Source: Rhodococcus sp. Leaf278
GTDB taxonomy: Bacteria; Actinomycetota; Actinomycetes; Mycobacteriales; Mycobacteriaceae
Assembly: GCF_001426085.1 (NCBI RefSeq)
Contig: NZ_LMRR01000043.1
Coordinates: 1 to 64,000, forward strand
Length of the DNA: 64,000 nucleotides
Direction of reading: 5' to 3'
Shown: positions 20,411 through 29,691 of the stretch, in pieces
Numbering within the stretch: the stretch's first letter is position 1
Layout: the number at the start of each line of letters is the position of its first letter
Notes under the pieces: generated by a model
What the model was told of the DNA's origin: nothing
What the model saw: only the letters and a program-made list of their open reading frames with translations
Database searches by the model: none
Translations under genes and position numbers: made by a program

Positions 20411-20749
20411 TCATGCGCCGCGGCGCTTGACCTTCAGCAAATCCAAACGCTCTTTGAGGAGTTCTTCCAGCTCGTCCACCGAGCGACGCTCGAGCAGCAT
20501 GTCCCAATGCGTACGCGGCGGCTTGACCTTCTTGGCCTCCGGCGCGGTTCCCTCGATCAGCGACCCTTCGAGGCCGTTGCGGCAGGCCCACGTACCGGGG
20601 ATCTCTGCGTCGTCGGCGAAGGGGACGTCGAACTCCTCACCGTTGTCGCATCGGTAGCGTGCAACGCGGCGAGGTGCCAGGTCGTGATCACGATCGGTCT
20701 CGTAGCTCACGGCTCCGAGTCGGCTACCTCGAAGTACACGATCTGCCAT
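20411..20749 (-). CDS. rbpA: RNA polymerase-binding protein RbpA
   Basis: Actinobacterial RNA polymerase-binding factor that stabilises open complexes with the principal sigma factor. The start at 20749 (MADRVLRGSRLG) is preferred over an in-frame ATG 45 bases upstream because GGAGAGGA lies directly before it and the N-terminus matches the family. It shows the conserved N-terminal tail, the RbpA core with the Cys pair (RYRC, WAC), and the C-terminal sigma-interaction segment with HWDMLLERRS and ELEELLKERL. 112 residues, normal family length. Single transcription unit with its own terminator. Confidence 0.97.
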   Translation of the reverse strand: MADRVLRGSRLGAVSYETDRDHDLAPRRVARYRCDNGEEFDVPFADDAEIPGTWACRNGLEGSLIEGTAPEAKKVKPPRTHWDMLLERRSVDELEELLKERLDLLKVKRRGA

Positions 20750-20943
20750 GGTGAAGTCCTCTCCATCGATAGTAGGTACGCGAGTCCGTGTCATCCGTCG
20801 ACACAGCGCTACAACCGTCTACCCACTGATCTACAACGTCGCCGCGCGTCGGTTCGTTCCCCGGGCCCATGAGCCCCGGTGCGATGCCATCGGCGCAGCT
20901 GGTGAATGCATCTTACCTTCCGGCCCCAGTAGGCTGAGCGACC

Positions 20944-21276
20944 ATGTCCGTCAGAACTCGCCGTGACCAGACGTGCACGTGGTGCGGACGCCCTGTCGCC
21001 GACTCAGGAACAGGACGCAAGCGACGGTACTGCCGTCAGTCGTGTCGCCAGCGGGCCTACGAGCAGCGCACTGCGATGAAGGAAACCTCGATTCCCGACG
21101 ATGCCATCATCTTGACGGCCGACGAGGCGTCGGCGGCGGCCGATCGAGCGTTCGAGGTCCGCTGCGCCGCCGAGGACGTCAGCACCGCGGTGACGGAAGG
21201 TGCAAACACCGCGGAGTTGCACCGCTTGTGCGTCGAATTGTTGACCAAGGCGCGCGATGCTGAGCGGCTGCGCTGA
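20944..21276 (+). CDS. Small zinc-ribbon-like protein
   Basis: 110 residues. The N-terminal 40 residues hold CTWCGR, then YCRQSCRQRAYEQR, a CxxC/CxxxC arrangement that probably binds zinc, as in small actinobacterial zinc-finger proteins. The remainder is an acidic alanine-rich helix. The function is unknown. It is divergent from rbpA, with about 190 bases between the two start codons. Confidence 0.75.
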   Translation: MSVRTRRDQTCTWCGRPVADSGTGRKRRYCRQSCRQRAYEQRTAMKETSIPDDAIILTADEASAAADRAFEVRCAAEDVSTAVTEGANTAELHRLCVELLTKARDAERLR

Positions 21277-21383
21277 GGAGGACAACCCTGTCGAGCTGGG
21301 GTTCCATACTCGTTTGCCGACGCCGTGGACAATGGACGGGGTTCGTGCATCTGCGCGGATGAAAGAACACGAAGAGGAGCTCC

Positions 21384-21839
21384 ATGGCGTTCTGGGATCA
21401 ACTCAAGTCCAAGGCACAGGAACTGAACGGGCAGCTGCAAACCAAGACGAGCCAGTTCAAGAACAAGGAATTCGCGAACGGCAGCATGGCCATGTGCGCG
21501 CTCATCGCAGCTGCCGACGGCACCATCGATCCTGCCGAGCGTCAGAAGACGGCCGCCCTGATCGCCGGCAACGAGGCCTTGCGGGTCTTCGAATCCGACG
21601 AACTTCGACAGAAGTTCGACTGGTACTGCGACAAGCTGCAGGGTGACTTCGATTTCGGGAAAGTCGAAGCGACTGCCACTATCGGCAAGCTGAAGTCCAA
21701 GCCCGACCAGGCAAGGGCCGTCATTCAGATCGGCATCATCATCGGCGGCGCAGACGGCCATTTCGACGATCACGAGAAGGCTGCCGTCCGCAATGCTTGT
21801 TTTGCGGTGGGAATCGACCCGGCAGAGTTCGAGCTCTGA
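21384..21839 (+). CDS. TerB-family (tellurite-resistance-like) protein
   Basis: 151 residues. An N-terminal amphipathic segment (MAFWDQLKSKAQELNGQLQ) is followed by an all-helical TerB domain with two acidic loops, AADGTIDPAER and GADGHFDDHEK, that look like paired metal-binding sites. A GAGGAG ribosome-binding site lies before the ATG. TerB proteins occur in tellurite and stress systems, but no terC/D/E partners are adjacent, so this is a solitary TerB-like protein and tellurite resistance should not be assumed. Confidence 0.85.
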   Translation: MAFWDQLKSKAQELNGQLQTKTSQFKNKEFANGSMAMCALIAAADGTIDPAERQKTAALIAGNEALRVFESDELRQKFDWYCDKLQGDFDFGKVEATATIGKLKSKPDQARAVIQIGIIIGGADGHFDDHEKAAVRNACFAVGIDPAEFEL

Positions 21840-22045
21840 GGCGTTCCGACCGAGAGAAGACGAATATTCGATCGCAGCAACGGCGATCGGCGAAGGAGCT
21901 CCTTCGTCGATCGCCGTTGTCGTCGGAACAGCGTGCGCTGTGAATCAACCGGAATGCCGGGATACTGGGGTCACTCCGACTGCATATGCCGATGTCGTCG
22001 ATCCGTTGGAGATCCGGTTGCGACCCATCAGCAGAGAGACTGTGC

Positions 22046-23683
22046 ATGACAGTTGCCGCGATCTACCTCGTCATCGCTTTCGGCCTGGGCGGACTCGCCA
22101 TGGCTGTCCGTCTACCTCCACTGGTCGGCTTCCTGGCGGCGGGCTTCGTCATCAACGCCCTCGACGTCGGCGATGTGCCTCAACTGGAGCTTGTGGCCGA
22201 CCTGGGCGTCACACTGCTGCTGTTCGCTATCGGTCTGAAGCTCGACGTGCGGATTCTGTTTCGACGTGAGGTGTGGTTGGCCACCTCGGCGCACATGGTG
22301 GTCAGCGTGGCGGTCGGGACCGGTGTGTTGTGGTTGGCCACAGTCGCCGGGATGTCGATGTTGTCGGGGCAGTCTCTGACGACGATTGCTCTGCTCGCCT
22401 TCGCGATGTCGTTCTCGAGCACCGTCTTCGTGGTCAAGGTGTTGGAGGAACGGGGGGAGTCGCACGCGCTGTACGGCCGCGTGGCAATCGGCATTCTGGT
22501 GATGCAAGACATCGTTGCCGTCGTCTTTCTGACGCTCACCAGTGGGAAGCTACCGTCGATCTGGTCGCTGGGCTTGGTGCTGCTGTGGCCGCTCACCCGA
22601 ATCCTTCGCAGGATCTGGAGCGGTTTGGGACACGGCGAGATGCAGTCGTTGTTCGGCATCGTGATGGCGTTGGTACCCGGGTACGTTCTGTTCTCCGAGC
22701 TCGGACTCAAAGGCGATCTCGGGGCGCTGATCATCGGGATTCTGCTGGCCTCTCATCCGGCGTCCTCCGAGTTGTCGAGATCGCTTTTCCACGTCAAGGA
22801 GTTGCTGCTGGTGGGGTTCTTCGTGTCCATCGGCCTCTCCGGTCTGCCGGACCTGCCCAGCCTCGGCATCGCCCTGTTGATGGTGCTGCTCTTACCGCTC
22901 AAGAGCATGCTCTATCTGGGCCTGTTCACGATGTTGAAACTGCGGTACCGCACGTCCGTATTGGCCGGGCTGAGCCTGATGAACTATTCCGAGTTCGGAC
23001 TGATCGTCGTCTCGGTCGGTGTTGCCTCGGACCTGCTCGCACCGTCCTGGCTGGTGGAAATGTCGATTGCCGTCGCCCTGAGCTTCGTGGTGTCGTCTTT
23101 GGTCAACGGTCGAGGCCATCTGATGGTCGAGAAGATCGCGGCGCGTCTGCCGGCGCAGAACGAACACGAACTGCATCCGGAAGAACGTCCGGGTGACGCC
23201 AGTGACGCAGAGGTGGTGGTGATCGGCATGGGACGGGTGGGATTCGCCGCATATGAACGCCTCACCGACCACTATCGGCTCCGCGTCGTCGGAGTCGACT
23301 ACGACGGCCCTCGGATCGAGCGGCTCGCCAACCGTGGGTACCGAGTCATCGAAGGTGATGCCACGGATCTCGATTTCTGGAATCAGCTTCGACGATCCCA
23401 GTCTGTGCGTATCGCCGTGCTGGCGATGCCGCGTCACGGTGCCAACGTCACGGCGCTGGCATGTCTGCGAGAGTCCGGATTCAGCGGCACTGTTGCTGCC
23501 GTGGCGCGCTACGACGACGAGGTGCAATGGGCCAGGGAACACGGTGTGGACATCGCATTCAACGTCTACGCCGGTGCAGGCTTGGAACTGGCGGATCAAG
23601 TCGGGAACGCGACTCCCGAATTCATCGGTGATCACATCGACTCCGAGACCGACGAGCCCCGCATGCCGGACAACACCGGATGA
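22046..23683 (+). CDS. KefB-type cation:proton antiporter with TrkA-N (RCK) domain
   Basis: Monovalent cation/proton antiporter-2 family protein, 545 residues. It has about 11-12 membrane segments (1-370), then a Rossmann RCK/TrkA-N domain with VVVIGMGRVG near residue 392, an acidic residue ending the second strand (GVDYDG), and EGDATD. The ATG at 22046 is chosen because the product then starts directly with the first membrane segment (MTVAAIYLVIAFG); an in-frame ATG 60 bases upstream gives an implausible polar leader. Nucleotide-gated K+ or Na+ efflux is the family role. No KefF/KefG partner is adjacent. Confidence 0.9.
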   Translation: MTVAAIYLVIAFGLGGLAMAVRLPPLVGFLAAGFVINALDVGDVPQLELVADLGVTLLLFAIGLKLDVRILFRREVWLATSAHMVVSVAVGTGVLWLATVAGMSMLSGQSLTTIALLAFAMSFSSTVFVVKVLEERGESHALYGRVAIGILVMQDIVAVVFLTLTSGKLPSIWSLGLVLLWPLTRILRRIWSGLGHGEMQSLFGIVMALVPGYVLFSELGLKGDLGALIIGILLASHPASSELSRSLFHVKELLLVGFFVSIGLSGLPDLPSLGIALLMVLLLPLKSMLYLGLFTMLKLRYRTSVLAGLSLMNYSEFGLIVVSVGVASDLLAPSWLVEMSIAVALSFVVSSLVNGRGHLMVEKIAARLPAQNEHELHPEERPGDASDAEVVVIGMGRVGFAAYERLTDHYRLRVVGVDYDGPRIERLANRGYRVIEGDATDLDFWNQLRRSQSVRIAVLAMPRHGANVTALACLRESGFSGTVAAVARYDDEVQWAREHGVDIAFNVYAGAGLELADQVGNATPEFIGDHIDSETDEPRMPDNTG

Positions 23684-23712
23684 GCCGATGCCGATAAGGC
23701 ACAGGGAAGTCG

Positions 23713-24804
23713 TCAGCCCGGCGCAGTGCCTCGGTAGTCGGTCTGTCTTCTGGCGCTCTTCGCGCGGTACATCTCGGCGTCGGCAGTTTGCAGCAGATGC
23801 AGTACGGCCTGTTCCGAACCTCCGATCTGCGTTTCGGTGCTTGCCGAGCCCACGCTGACCGTGAGCCCCGAAATCACTCGCCTACCGGACAATGCAGCCA
23901 TCAGGGCCTCGATGCGCGGCTCCATGGTCCCCGGCTCCGCCACCGAAACACAGGCGAACTCGTCGCCGCCGAGTCTGGCGACCACCCATTCATTTGCGGT
24001 GACGGCACGCAAATGTTGCGCCAGATCCACCAGAACAGCGTCGCCGGTGTGGTGACCGAACGTGTCGTTCACGTGCTTCATACCGTCCACGTCGAGCACG
24101 ACAACACTCATCTCGGCAGCTCGATCCTTCTGCGAACTCAGGAAAATCGCTTCGACCGCGGCGAAAAGCCCACGACGATTACGCAGGCCGGTCAGCGGGT
24201 CGACCAACGATTCCTGTGCACGGGAGCGCAATTCACTGACGTAGATCACCAGGATCATCGGTGCCGCGAACATGAGCAGCATGGTGAGTGAGTGAGCAGC
24301 CACGACCCACACGCTGGCGGCATCGTTCAGGGCGGCCCGCACGCACACGATCGCGAGAACGAGGACGGTTGCGGCCATGTGCATCCAATACACAAGCGGC
24401 CGCACAGCGATGACGGCGAACATGGTCACCACTGCGAACAGCACGGTGCCGCCGATGGCGGTGAGCAGATCTTGCTTGAGCAACAGGCAGGCACCGATCG
24501 ATACGTCGGCATACACCACATAGGCAACGAGTGCTTTCGGCGTCGGCCACCCACCGATGAACCACCGGAGTGACACGGGAAAAGTCGTGAGGCTGACGAG
24601 CACCACGATGACGACACCGATCCCGTCGTATTCCTCGCTGGGCGCACTGAGGAGTCCGATCAGCCCGATGACGACAGTGGCGGTACCGATGAAGAATTGC
24701 GCGATTTTGACTCGCCCGGCATCGAGGTCGAGCACGACCGGATTGTCCCGTCGAGATTCGGACGGATGAACTGCCTCAGCGAAGAGTGCGCGTACCGCGA
24801 TCAT
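23713..24804 (-). CDS. Membrane-anchored GGDEF diguanylate cyclase
   Basis: 363 residues: about six membrane segments (30-190), then a GGDEF domain beginning at LVDPLTGLRNRRG with the intact catalytic motif RLGGDEF. It should make c-di-GMP from two GTP. The allosteric RxxD inhibitory site five residues before GGDEF is absent. The start at 24804 is supported by AGGGG upstream on the minus strand; open sequence beyond it encodes no family-like residues. No sensor domain other than the membrane part is seen. Confidence 0.88.
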   Translation of the reverse strand: MIAVRALFAEAVHPSESRRDNPVVLDLDAGRVKIAQFFIGTATVVIGLIGLLSAPSEEYDGIGVVIVVLVSLTTFPVSLRWFIGGWPTPKALVAYVVYADVSIGACLLLKQDLLTAIGGTVLFAVVTMFAVIAVRPLVYWMHMAATVLVLAIVCVRAALNDAASVWVVAAHSLTMLLMFAAPMILVIYVSELRSRAQESLVDPLTGLRNRRGLFAAVEAIFLSSQKDRAAEMSVVVLDVDGMKHVNDTFGHHTGDAVLVDLAQHLRAVTANEWVVARLGGDEFACVSVAEPGTMEPRIEALMAALSGRRVISGLTVSVGSASTETQIGGSEQAVLHLLQTADAEMYRAKSARRQTDYRGTAPG

Positions 24805-24949
24805 GAGAACCCCTGATGGAGATTGTGCGCCTCCGTGCACCGTAACCGGAAAACAGCAGCAGGATCGGACTTTCCCGATGTTCTCTTCCTCGCTCGCGCG
24901 CTGCAGAATCGTGATCGATCCCCACGAGGTTGGGACATCGACCGATCGA

Positions 24950-26542
24950 TCAGGTACTGCCTGCGGCTCCGCCTCCTCCACCTGCGCCTCCGCCCGAAGC
25001 AACGGATCCGCTACCGCTGGACACGAACACTCCGGAGAACGAGGCCCAGGGGAGGACCACTGGGCCGCTCGCCGCGTAGTCGGCACTCGCGGGTGATGTG
25101 AAGGCTCGCAGTGGCGCGTCACTCCTCGGGTCGGTTGCGGCCTCGAGTCGTTTCCGAAAAATCGGAGCCAAGCCGAGGGCAACGATGTCGGGCAAGGCTG
25201 CGTTCAAGTCGACCGACTCGTCGTCGTCCTTGGCGGCCTGCTTCAATCCGTCGCGGTACGCCTCCCAGGGGCGAGAGGCATCGAGGCCCGCGACCGAGAA
25301 CCGGGAGTACGCGATCGCCGCCGACAGTCCCGCAACGAACAGAAGTGCAGATGCCACCACCGCGACCCACATGATCGGGGCACCCGACGTCGCAACGGCG
25401 ATTCCTCCGATCGCGCCGGCTCCGCCGATTACCCCCAGACCGGCCAAGGCGGACCGGCGTCGACCAGTGCCGTCCGCGACGAATCCACTGGACCGCAGTC
25501 TTACGTCCACGATGTCTTTCGTCGCGCCGGGGCCCCGCGCGATCTTTTTCAACTCGTTGCCGGTCACGACATCGTTCTCGGCACGTTCGGCGAGCATCGA
25601 CCAGACCGCGTTCTGGACGTCTCCGCGGGCACGGGTTCGATCGAGAAGTCTGATCTTGACTGTTCCCTTGTCGAACTTTCCCGGTTTCTTGTCTTGCTCG
25701 AAGGTGAGCGCATCGGTGGCGGCAAGCGCCAGCACCGTCCCCGGTACGCCGCTGGGCTGCGCGCTGCGGTGTACAAGGGCGGTCGCGTAGGCGGCATCGG
25801 TGGCCTGGTCCGGTCGAACCGTGGTCGGAAGTTGTTGGGAATCGGTCGGTTTCGCGCGGCCGCGGAATACGGTGGCCACCAGGAGCAGCCCGAGAAGTGC
25901 GATCACCGAACCGGCCCACGGCAGCCATGTGGAGCCGGGACCGCCGGCGAACCTGTCCATGGCGGTCACTGGCGGACCGTTGCGAATGTCGGACCTCAAG
26001 CGGTCTATGCCTGCGGTCAGGCTGCCCGCGACGTCTCCGTCTCGCAGTGGCGGAATCAGCGCGTCCTCGACGATGGCCTCTTGTTCGTCACGAGGGACGT
26101 TGCCGTCGTCGTACGTGCTGCCGACGAAGACGCCTGCGCGAGCCTCGTCGACCTTTCCGGGCTCCCGGTTTATCAGGATCGCGCCCGCAGTGTCCTGATC
26201 GACCCCTGTAGCGGACACCCAAGTCTGCTGCAGGTCTTCGACCTGATCCAACGTGTCATCGGAATCCGCGTCGAGTTCACGGACGTACGCAATCACGTCC
26301 GCACCGGTTTCGAATTTCAAGTTCTCCAACTGACGTTGAAGGTCCGCGATCTGCGCCGGGTCCAGGGAGAAACCCGTTCGGTCGTAGACACGCTGGCCCG
26401 ATGTCAGACTTTCGAAACCGGCGTCAGCGGACGAGCCGTTGGAGCAACCGACAAGGCCGAGAGCCGCGAAGAGGGCGATCAGCACGGCGGCAACTCGGCG
26501 GTTCGAGCCCCGACGACGGGATGTCTCAGCAAAGGCGTCCAT
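24950..26542 (-). CDS. TPM-domain lipoprotein with membrane anchors
   Basis: 530 residues. Signal sequence with lipobox LVGC (lipidated Cys near 33); an extracytoplasmic TPM domain (about 50-195) containing a DRTGFSLDP start and a TGADVIAYV strand; a membrane segment (about 208-230); a cytoplasmic region; two further membrane segments (about 370-410); and a Gly/Ser-rich tail. TPM domains occur in proteins of membrane-protein quality control and envelope maintenance; the bacterial role is poorly defined. Monocistronic, head-to-head with an unassigned region. Confidence 0.82.
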   Translation of the reverse strand: MDAFAETSRRRGSNRRVAAVLIALFAALGLVGCSNGSSADAGFESLTSGQRVYDRTGFSLDPAQIADLQRQLENLKFETGADVIAYVRELDADSDDTLDQVEDLQQTWVSATGVDQDTAGAILINREPGKVDEARAGVFVGSTYDDGNVPRDEQEAIVEDALIPPLRDGDVAGSLTAGIDRLRSDIRNGPPVTAMDRFAGGPGSTWLPWAGSVIALLGLLLVATVFRGRAKPTDSQQLPTTVRPDQATDAAYATALVHRSAQPSGVPGTVLALAATDALTFEQDKKPGKFDKGTVKIRLLDRTRARGDVQNAVWSMLAERAENDVVTGNELKKIARGPGATKDIVDVRLRSSGFVADGTGRRRSALAGLGVIGGAGAIGGIAVATSGAPIMWVAVVASALLFVAGLSAAIAYSRFSVAGLDASRPWEAYRDGLKQAAKDDDESVDLNAALPDIVALGLAPIFRKRLEAATDPRSDAPLRAFTSPASADYAASGPVVLPWASFSGVFVSSGSGSVASGGGAGGGGGAAGST

Positions 26543-26628
26543 CGACGAATGCTAACCAGAGTCGGTGTGCGGTAGCCAGCGCATTCGACCGAAGCGACGG
26601 TTTACATCGGGACCCGTTGAAGGTACCC

Positions 26629-26649
26629 GTTTCGTCACAGTGACGAAAC
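26629..26649. promoter_or_regulatory. Perfect 10+1+10 palindrome, candidate operator
   Basis: Arms GTTTCGTCAC and GTGACGAAAC are perfect reverse complements around one base. Its size and symmetry fit a dimeric repressor site of TetR, MarR or GntR type. It lies 87 bases upstream of the TPM lipoprotein start (minus) and just before an AAGGAG-preceded open frame (plus). No regulator gene is adjacent. Confidence 0.55.
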
Positions 26650-26671
26650 CAATACCTGCAAGGAGCTGGGG

Positions 26672-26977
26672 GTGTGGGGCGAACAGAGGTATTCGATCTG
26701 TGCCGATCTCAGCGCGTCCGACGGACTCAGTCTGTCGAGAGCACCGCTTGCCGGATCCGCGGGCAAGCTTCGCAAGTACGCCGACACCACCGAGCCGCGT
26801 CACATCGCTGCGAAAGCTGGACAACGAAGGGCTGCAGCCGAATCGACAACATCGAGACCTGAGTTCAGCGAACTGCAGGTCGATGTTTTGCCGATAATCA
26901 ACATTATGTCAAGTAATGCGCCGTGGGGGCTCCCTCCTGTGCAATGCGAACCGATACGAGCTTTCCCATCGCTCTGA
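26672..26977 (+). CDS. Doubtful small open reading frame
   Basis: 101 codons from a GTG preceded by AAGGAG, just downstream of the palindrome at 26629-26649. The product has no recognisable motif, a mixed composition and no membrane segment. The Shine-Dalgarno and the upstream palindrome are the only support. It may be a decayed or spurious frame. Confidence 0.2.
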   Translation: MWGEQRYSICADLSASDGLSLSRAPLAGSAGKLRKYADTTEPRHIAAKAGQRRAAAESTTSRPEFSELQVDVLPIINIMSSNAPWGLPPVQCEPIRAFPSL

Positions 26978-27189
26978 CTTCATGCGTACACATGTTTGGA
27001 CAACCCGTCCGGCAACTGAACTGAGATCATCGTGATGGGTGCAGGTGGCGCGGTTCTGCTGCACTCTGGCGCTGACGTTGCGTACGACGACTCATGCCCG
27101 TTCGATGTAGATGTAGATTCTGCCGGCGGCCTCTTCGGATATGTTCCGCTGCAGAACGAATGATTGCGTAGCGAGGGTTGTGAAGACGA

Positions 27190-27888
27190 GTGGATACAGC
27201 ACAAACGGTGATCGTGTTCTACATCGCGATCTGGGTCGGTGTGTCGGCGGTTGCGGCCATGGTCGGCAAACGAAGAGCGCTGTCTTGGGTGTCCGCTGTC
27301 GCATGGACCCTCCCTGCCGCCTGGCTGACGCTGATCGGGGCATGGATTCTTCCGGACCGCAGTGTGTTCGAGCCTGCGGCCTCGATGGCACCGTCTGAGC
27401 TGTGGCCAGTTGACCTCGCGTTGGCCGTGTGGGCGACACCCTTCGCCGTCGTAGCTGCGTGGCTGCGAAGCGGGCGAGCGATTCGTAACGCGTGCACGGT
27501 CTGTGGGATCGCTGCCGCGGCGGGCGTAGCAGTGACTCTCTTCCAGATGGAGAACCCGGACGAACTGATCTTTCTGACAACCCGAAGCGACCGGCCGCAG
27601 GTCTACGTCGTCGTTGGCTTCGCCCTCACCGTCACCGCGCTCGTTCTCGCCGCAAGCGTCGTCCGGCAGCCGGAAGCGCGTCACGTCGCACGTCTTGTCG
27701 CGGGCGCGGTCGTATTCGGGGGTGCGGGCGTGACCCTCTCCATGGGCGGTCTGGCCTGGCTCAGCTGGTTGTGCGTTGCTGCCGCAGCAGTTGCTCTGAT
27801 TATCGCAGCGATCAACGCCGATCGTCTTCGCAACAACGACCTGTCTCGCGAACGATGTGAGCGTCCAATCGCAATTGCGGATCAGTAA
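27190..27888 (+). CDS. Integral membrane protein, unknown family
   Basis: 232 residues from a GTG start, with about six hydrophobic segments (5-22, 32-52, 74-90, 98-115, 138-160, 170-212) and a short hydrophilic C-terminus. I recognise no family. No partner genes are adjacent; the gene stands alone between two gaps. Confidence 0.65.
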   Translation: MDTAQTVIVFYIAIWVGVSAVAAMVGKRRALSWVSAVAWTLPAAWLTLIGAWILPDRSVFEPAASMAPSELWPVDLALAVWATPFAVVAAWLRSGRAIRNACTVCGIAAAAGVAVTLFQMENPDELIFLTTRSDRPQVYVVVGFALTVTALVLAASVVRQPEARHVARLVAGAVVFGGAGVTLSMGGLAWLSWLCVAAAAVALIIAAINADRLRNNDLSRERCERPIAIADQ

Positions 27889-28096
27889 GGCCGTTCAACT
27901 ATAGGACGGCGTGCCTCGGCAAGCGGGGTCAAGAGGCGAAATCCGCTGAGCACGACTGCACTACGAGTTCGGTATTTTCGTTTCGGCGGGCTCGGTCAGA
28001 GAGCGGAATCGGATCTACGAGAAAGCGTTTCGTTCGACCGAATGTCACTCAGGCCGAAGCCGCCCGGTATTCCCCCGGTGATGAACCATCGCTGGC

Positions 28097-28441
28097 TCAT
28101 GGTTCGATTACCAACTTTTCGATCAGCGCACCGTCCATCGTGAAGCGGTAGTGCAGATCGGCGACTCCCCCGGGGAAATTGCCTTCCAAGTGCTGAGTGA
28201 CGACGACAGTCGTGCCCCTCGTGGTCGCTCCGGTGAACTCGGTTGTGTAGGTGTATTCGCTCTCACTGACCGAGGCGGTCAGCCAGGCCTCGATCTCGTC
28301 CCGGCCCGAGTGGTCGTGGCCCTCGTCGGTCACCACGGCATGTGCGGTGAACACGGACAGCGCTGGAGCGCCTTGTCGGGCGTCGAGTGCGGCCATGAAT
28401 TTCTTCACGTTGTCCGGGAGTCCATCCCATTCTGTGGTCAT
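28097..28441 (-). CDS. SnoaL-like / NTF2-fold protein
   Basis: 114 residues with the cone-shaped NTF2 pattern: an N-terminal helix pair ending in FTAHAVVTDEG, then GRDEIEAWL, then four beta strands (YTYTTEFTG, TTVVVTQHLEG, ADLHYRFTMD, LIEKLVIEP). Such proteins bind or isomerise small hydrophobic ligands. The ligand is unknown. Confidence 0.8.
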   Translation of the reverse strand: MTTEWDGLPDNVKKFMAALDARQGAPALSVFTAHAVVTDEGHDHSGRDEIEAWLTASVSESEYTYTTEFTGATTRGTTVVVTQHLEGNFPGGVADLHYRFTMDGALIEKLVIEP

Positions 28442-28506
28442 GACACCACGGTGATGCCTCCCCCAGGGGGAAGGTCAACACCGGTCTCCATGCCGGACGC
28501 TCGCCG

Positions 28507-29691
28507 TCACGTGTTCTGGGAAACACTCGCCGGAATTGCCGGGACAGACCGCAGGAAGCACCGAGCGGACTCCAGCCGATCGGCGTCGTAATGATTCCAC
28601 TTCGCAGCAGGCACATCCTGGCGCCCTACCTCGTCGAATCCCCGTCTGGCGAAGAAATCCGCAGCCTCGCCGCTGACGGTGACTGCGAACAGGTTCGCGA
28701 TGCCCCGCTCCCGACACAGATCCATCAAACCGTCGATCAGCAGGCCTCCAGCGCCGAGACCCGAAAACTCTGCGACCGTGATCAAGCCCGACACCTCGCC
28801 GAATCCCGTTCCGTCGTATCGGTCGACCTCGAGTCCGACGATGCCGGCCAGATGTCCGGTGCGTAGGACCCGGGCACCGAGCCCACCGGCAGCCATCCTC
28901 GCAATCTCGATCCGGCTACGGCGCTTGAGAACCCCTTCTCTAACTCCCTGCGCGACCAGTGCCTCGATTGCTGGAAAATCGTCCACCTGAAGCGAGGCCA
29001 AGTGAAGATATCGCCCCTGGGTCAGGACGGTACCTCGGCCGTCGAAGGTGAACAGCTCGAACTCGAGATCCTCTGCACGGCAGAGGTTCACGCTGTAGGC
29101 ACCGCCTGCGAGAGCTACCTGCGCGGCGTGCGGAAAATCGTCCAGGCCGCGTTGAGCCAAATGACGGGACAGACGCTCGCGGTGCACGTCGATATCCGCG
29201 AAGCTACGAGGCGGAGTCCCCCAGCCGCCGCCCGGGTCGGTCAGCACCATCTTCGATGCCCGGACGCTTGCCGCGACCGCCCCGGCTGTGCGTGCGACAT
29301 CGGAAGCCTCGGTCCCAATCACGACGCATTCCGAGTCAGCGATAGCGAGCCACAGACGGGCCACTTCCTCGCCGGTCCACGCCGTCGAACCGTCCATGGA
29401 CAGACCACCGACCGCAGTAGTGGCTTCCGACATGTATTCGGACGGAACGACGAATATGAATCGCGTATCCCCTGAGCCGAACTCACCCACTGTGCGGCTG
29501 ACCGCGTCCAGACCAGCGGCGCTCACGACGGGTAATGCGACCACGATGGTGACGCCGCGGAACTCTTCGATGAAGAAGTCTCGCTCGGATACAGGCACAC
29601 CGCTGGACGTCAGTTCGACTGCTGCCTCGAGCGGTGCAATCCGTCTCGTCCTCGCTGTGCGCGGCTTCGCGCGCAAGTCGTCGTTCGCCAT
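28507..29691 (-). CDS. N-acetylglutamate-synthase-like protein (degenerate amino-acid-kinase domain plus GNAT)
   Basis: About 394 residues. The C-terminal half is a GNAT acetyltransferase resembling the ArgA acetyltransferase domain: FELFTFDGRGTVL leads into a regulatory linker with GVLKRRSR, an acetyl-CoA loop with GLGAGGLLI, and an AKWNHYD tail. The N-terminal half (FRGVTIVVALP onward) sits where ArgA has its amino-acid-kinase domain but lacks the KxGG nucleotide loop and the usual glutamate-binding signature. Canonical actinobacterial arginine synthesis uses other enzymes (ArgJ or a short synthase), so this may acetylate another substrate. The start is uncertain: an in-frame ATG lies 39 bases further upstream, and neither has a strong ribosome-binding site. 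Confidence 0.65.
   Translation of the reverse strand: MANDDLRAKPRTARTRRIAPLEAAVELTSSGVPVSERDFFIEEFRGVTIVVALPVVSAAGLDAVSRTVGEFGSGDTRFIFVVPSEYMSEATTAVGGLSMDGSTAWTGEEVARLWLAIADSECVVIGTEASDVARTAGAVAASVRASKMVLTDPGGGWGTPPRSFADIDVHRERLSRHLAQRGLDDFPHAAQVALAGGAYSVNLCRAEDLEFELFTFDGRGTVLTQGRYLHLASLQVDDFPAIEALVAQGVREGVLKRRSRIEIARMAAGGLGARVLRTGHLAGIVGLEVDRYDGTGFGEVSGLITVAEFSGLGAGGLLIDGLMDLCRERGIANLFAVTVSGEAADFFARRGFDEVGRQDVPAAKWNHYDADRLESARCFLRSVPAIPASVSQNT

Larger units (their letters stand above)
26543..27189. other. 647-base region without a confident gene
   Basis: It contains a perfect inverted repeat at 26629-26649 and one weak open frame at 26672-26977. The rest (26978-27189) has no codon pattern I trust on either strand. 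It separates the TPM lipoprotein gene (minus) from a membrane-protein gene (plus), so both promoters probably lie here. Confidence 0.6.

Noticed and set aside
21384..21839. Tellurite resistance operon
   Set aside because: Only a solitary TerB-like gene is present; terA, terC, terD and terE are absent.
26565..26897. 110-codon frame starting at 26565
   Set aside because: It begins upstream of and runs through the palindrome, has no ribosome-binding site and an implausible Arg/Ser/Pro-rich product.
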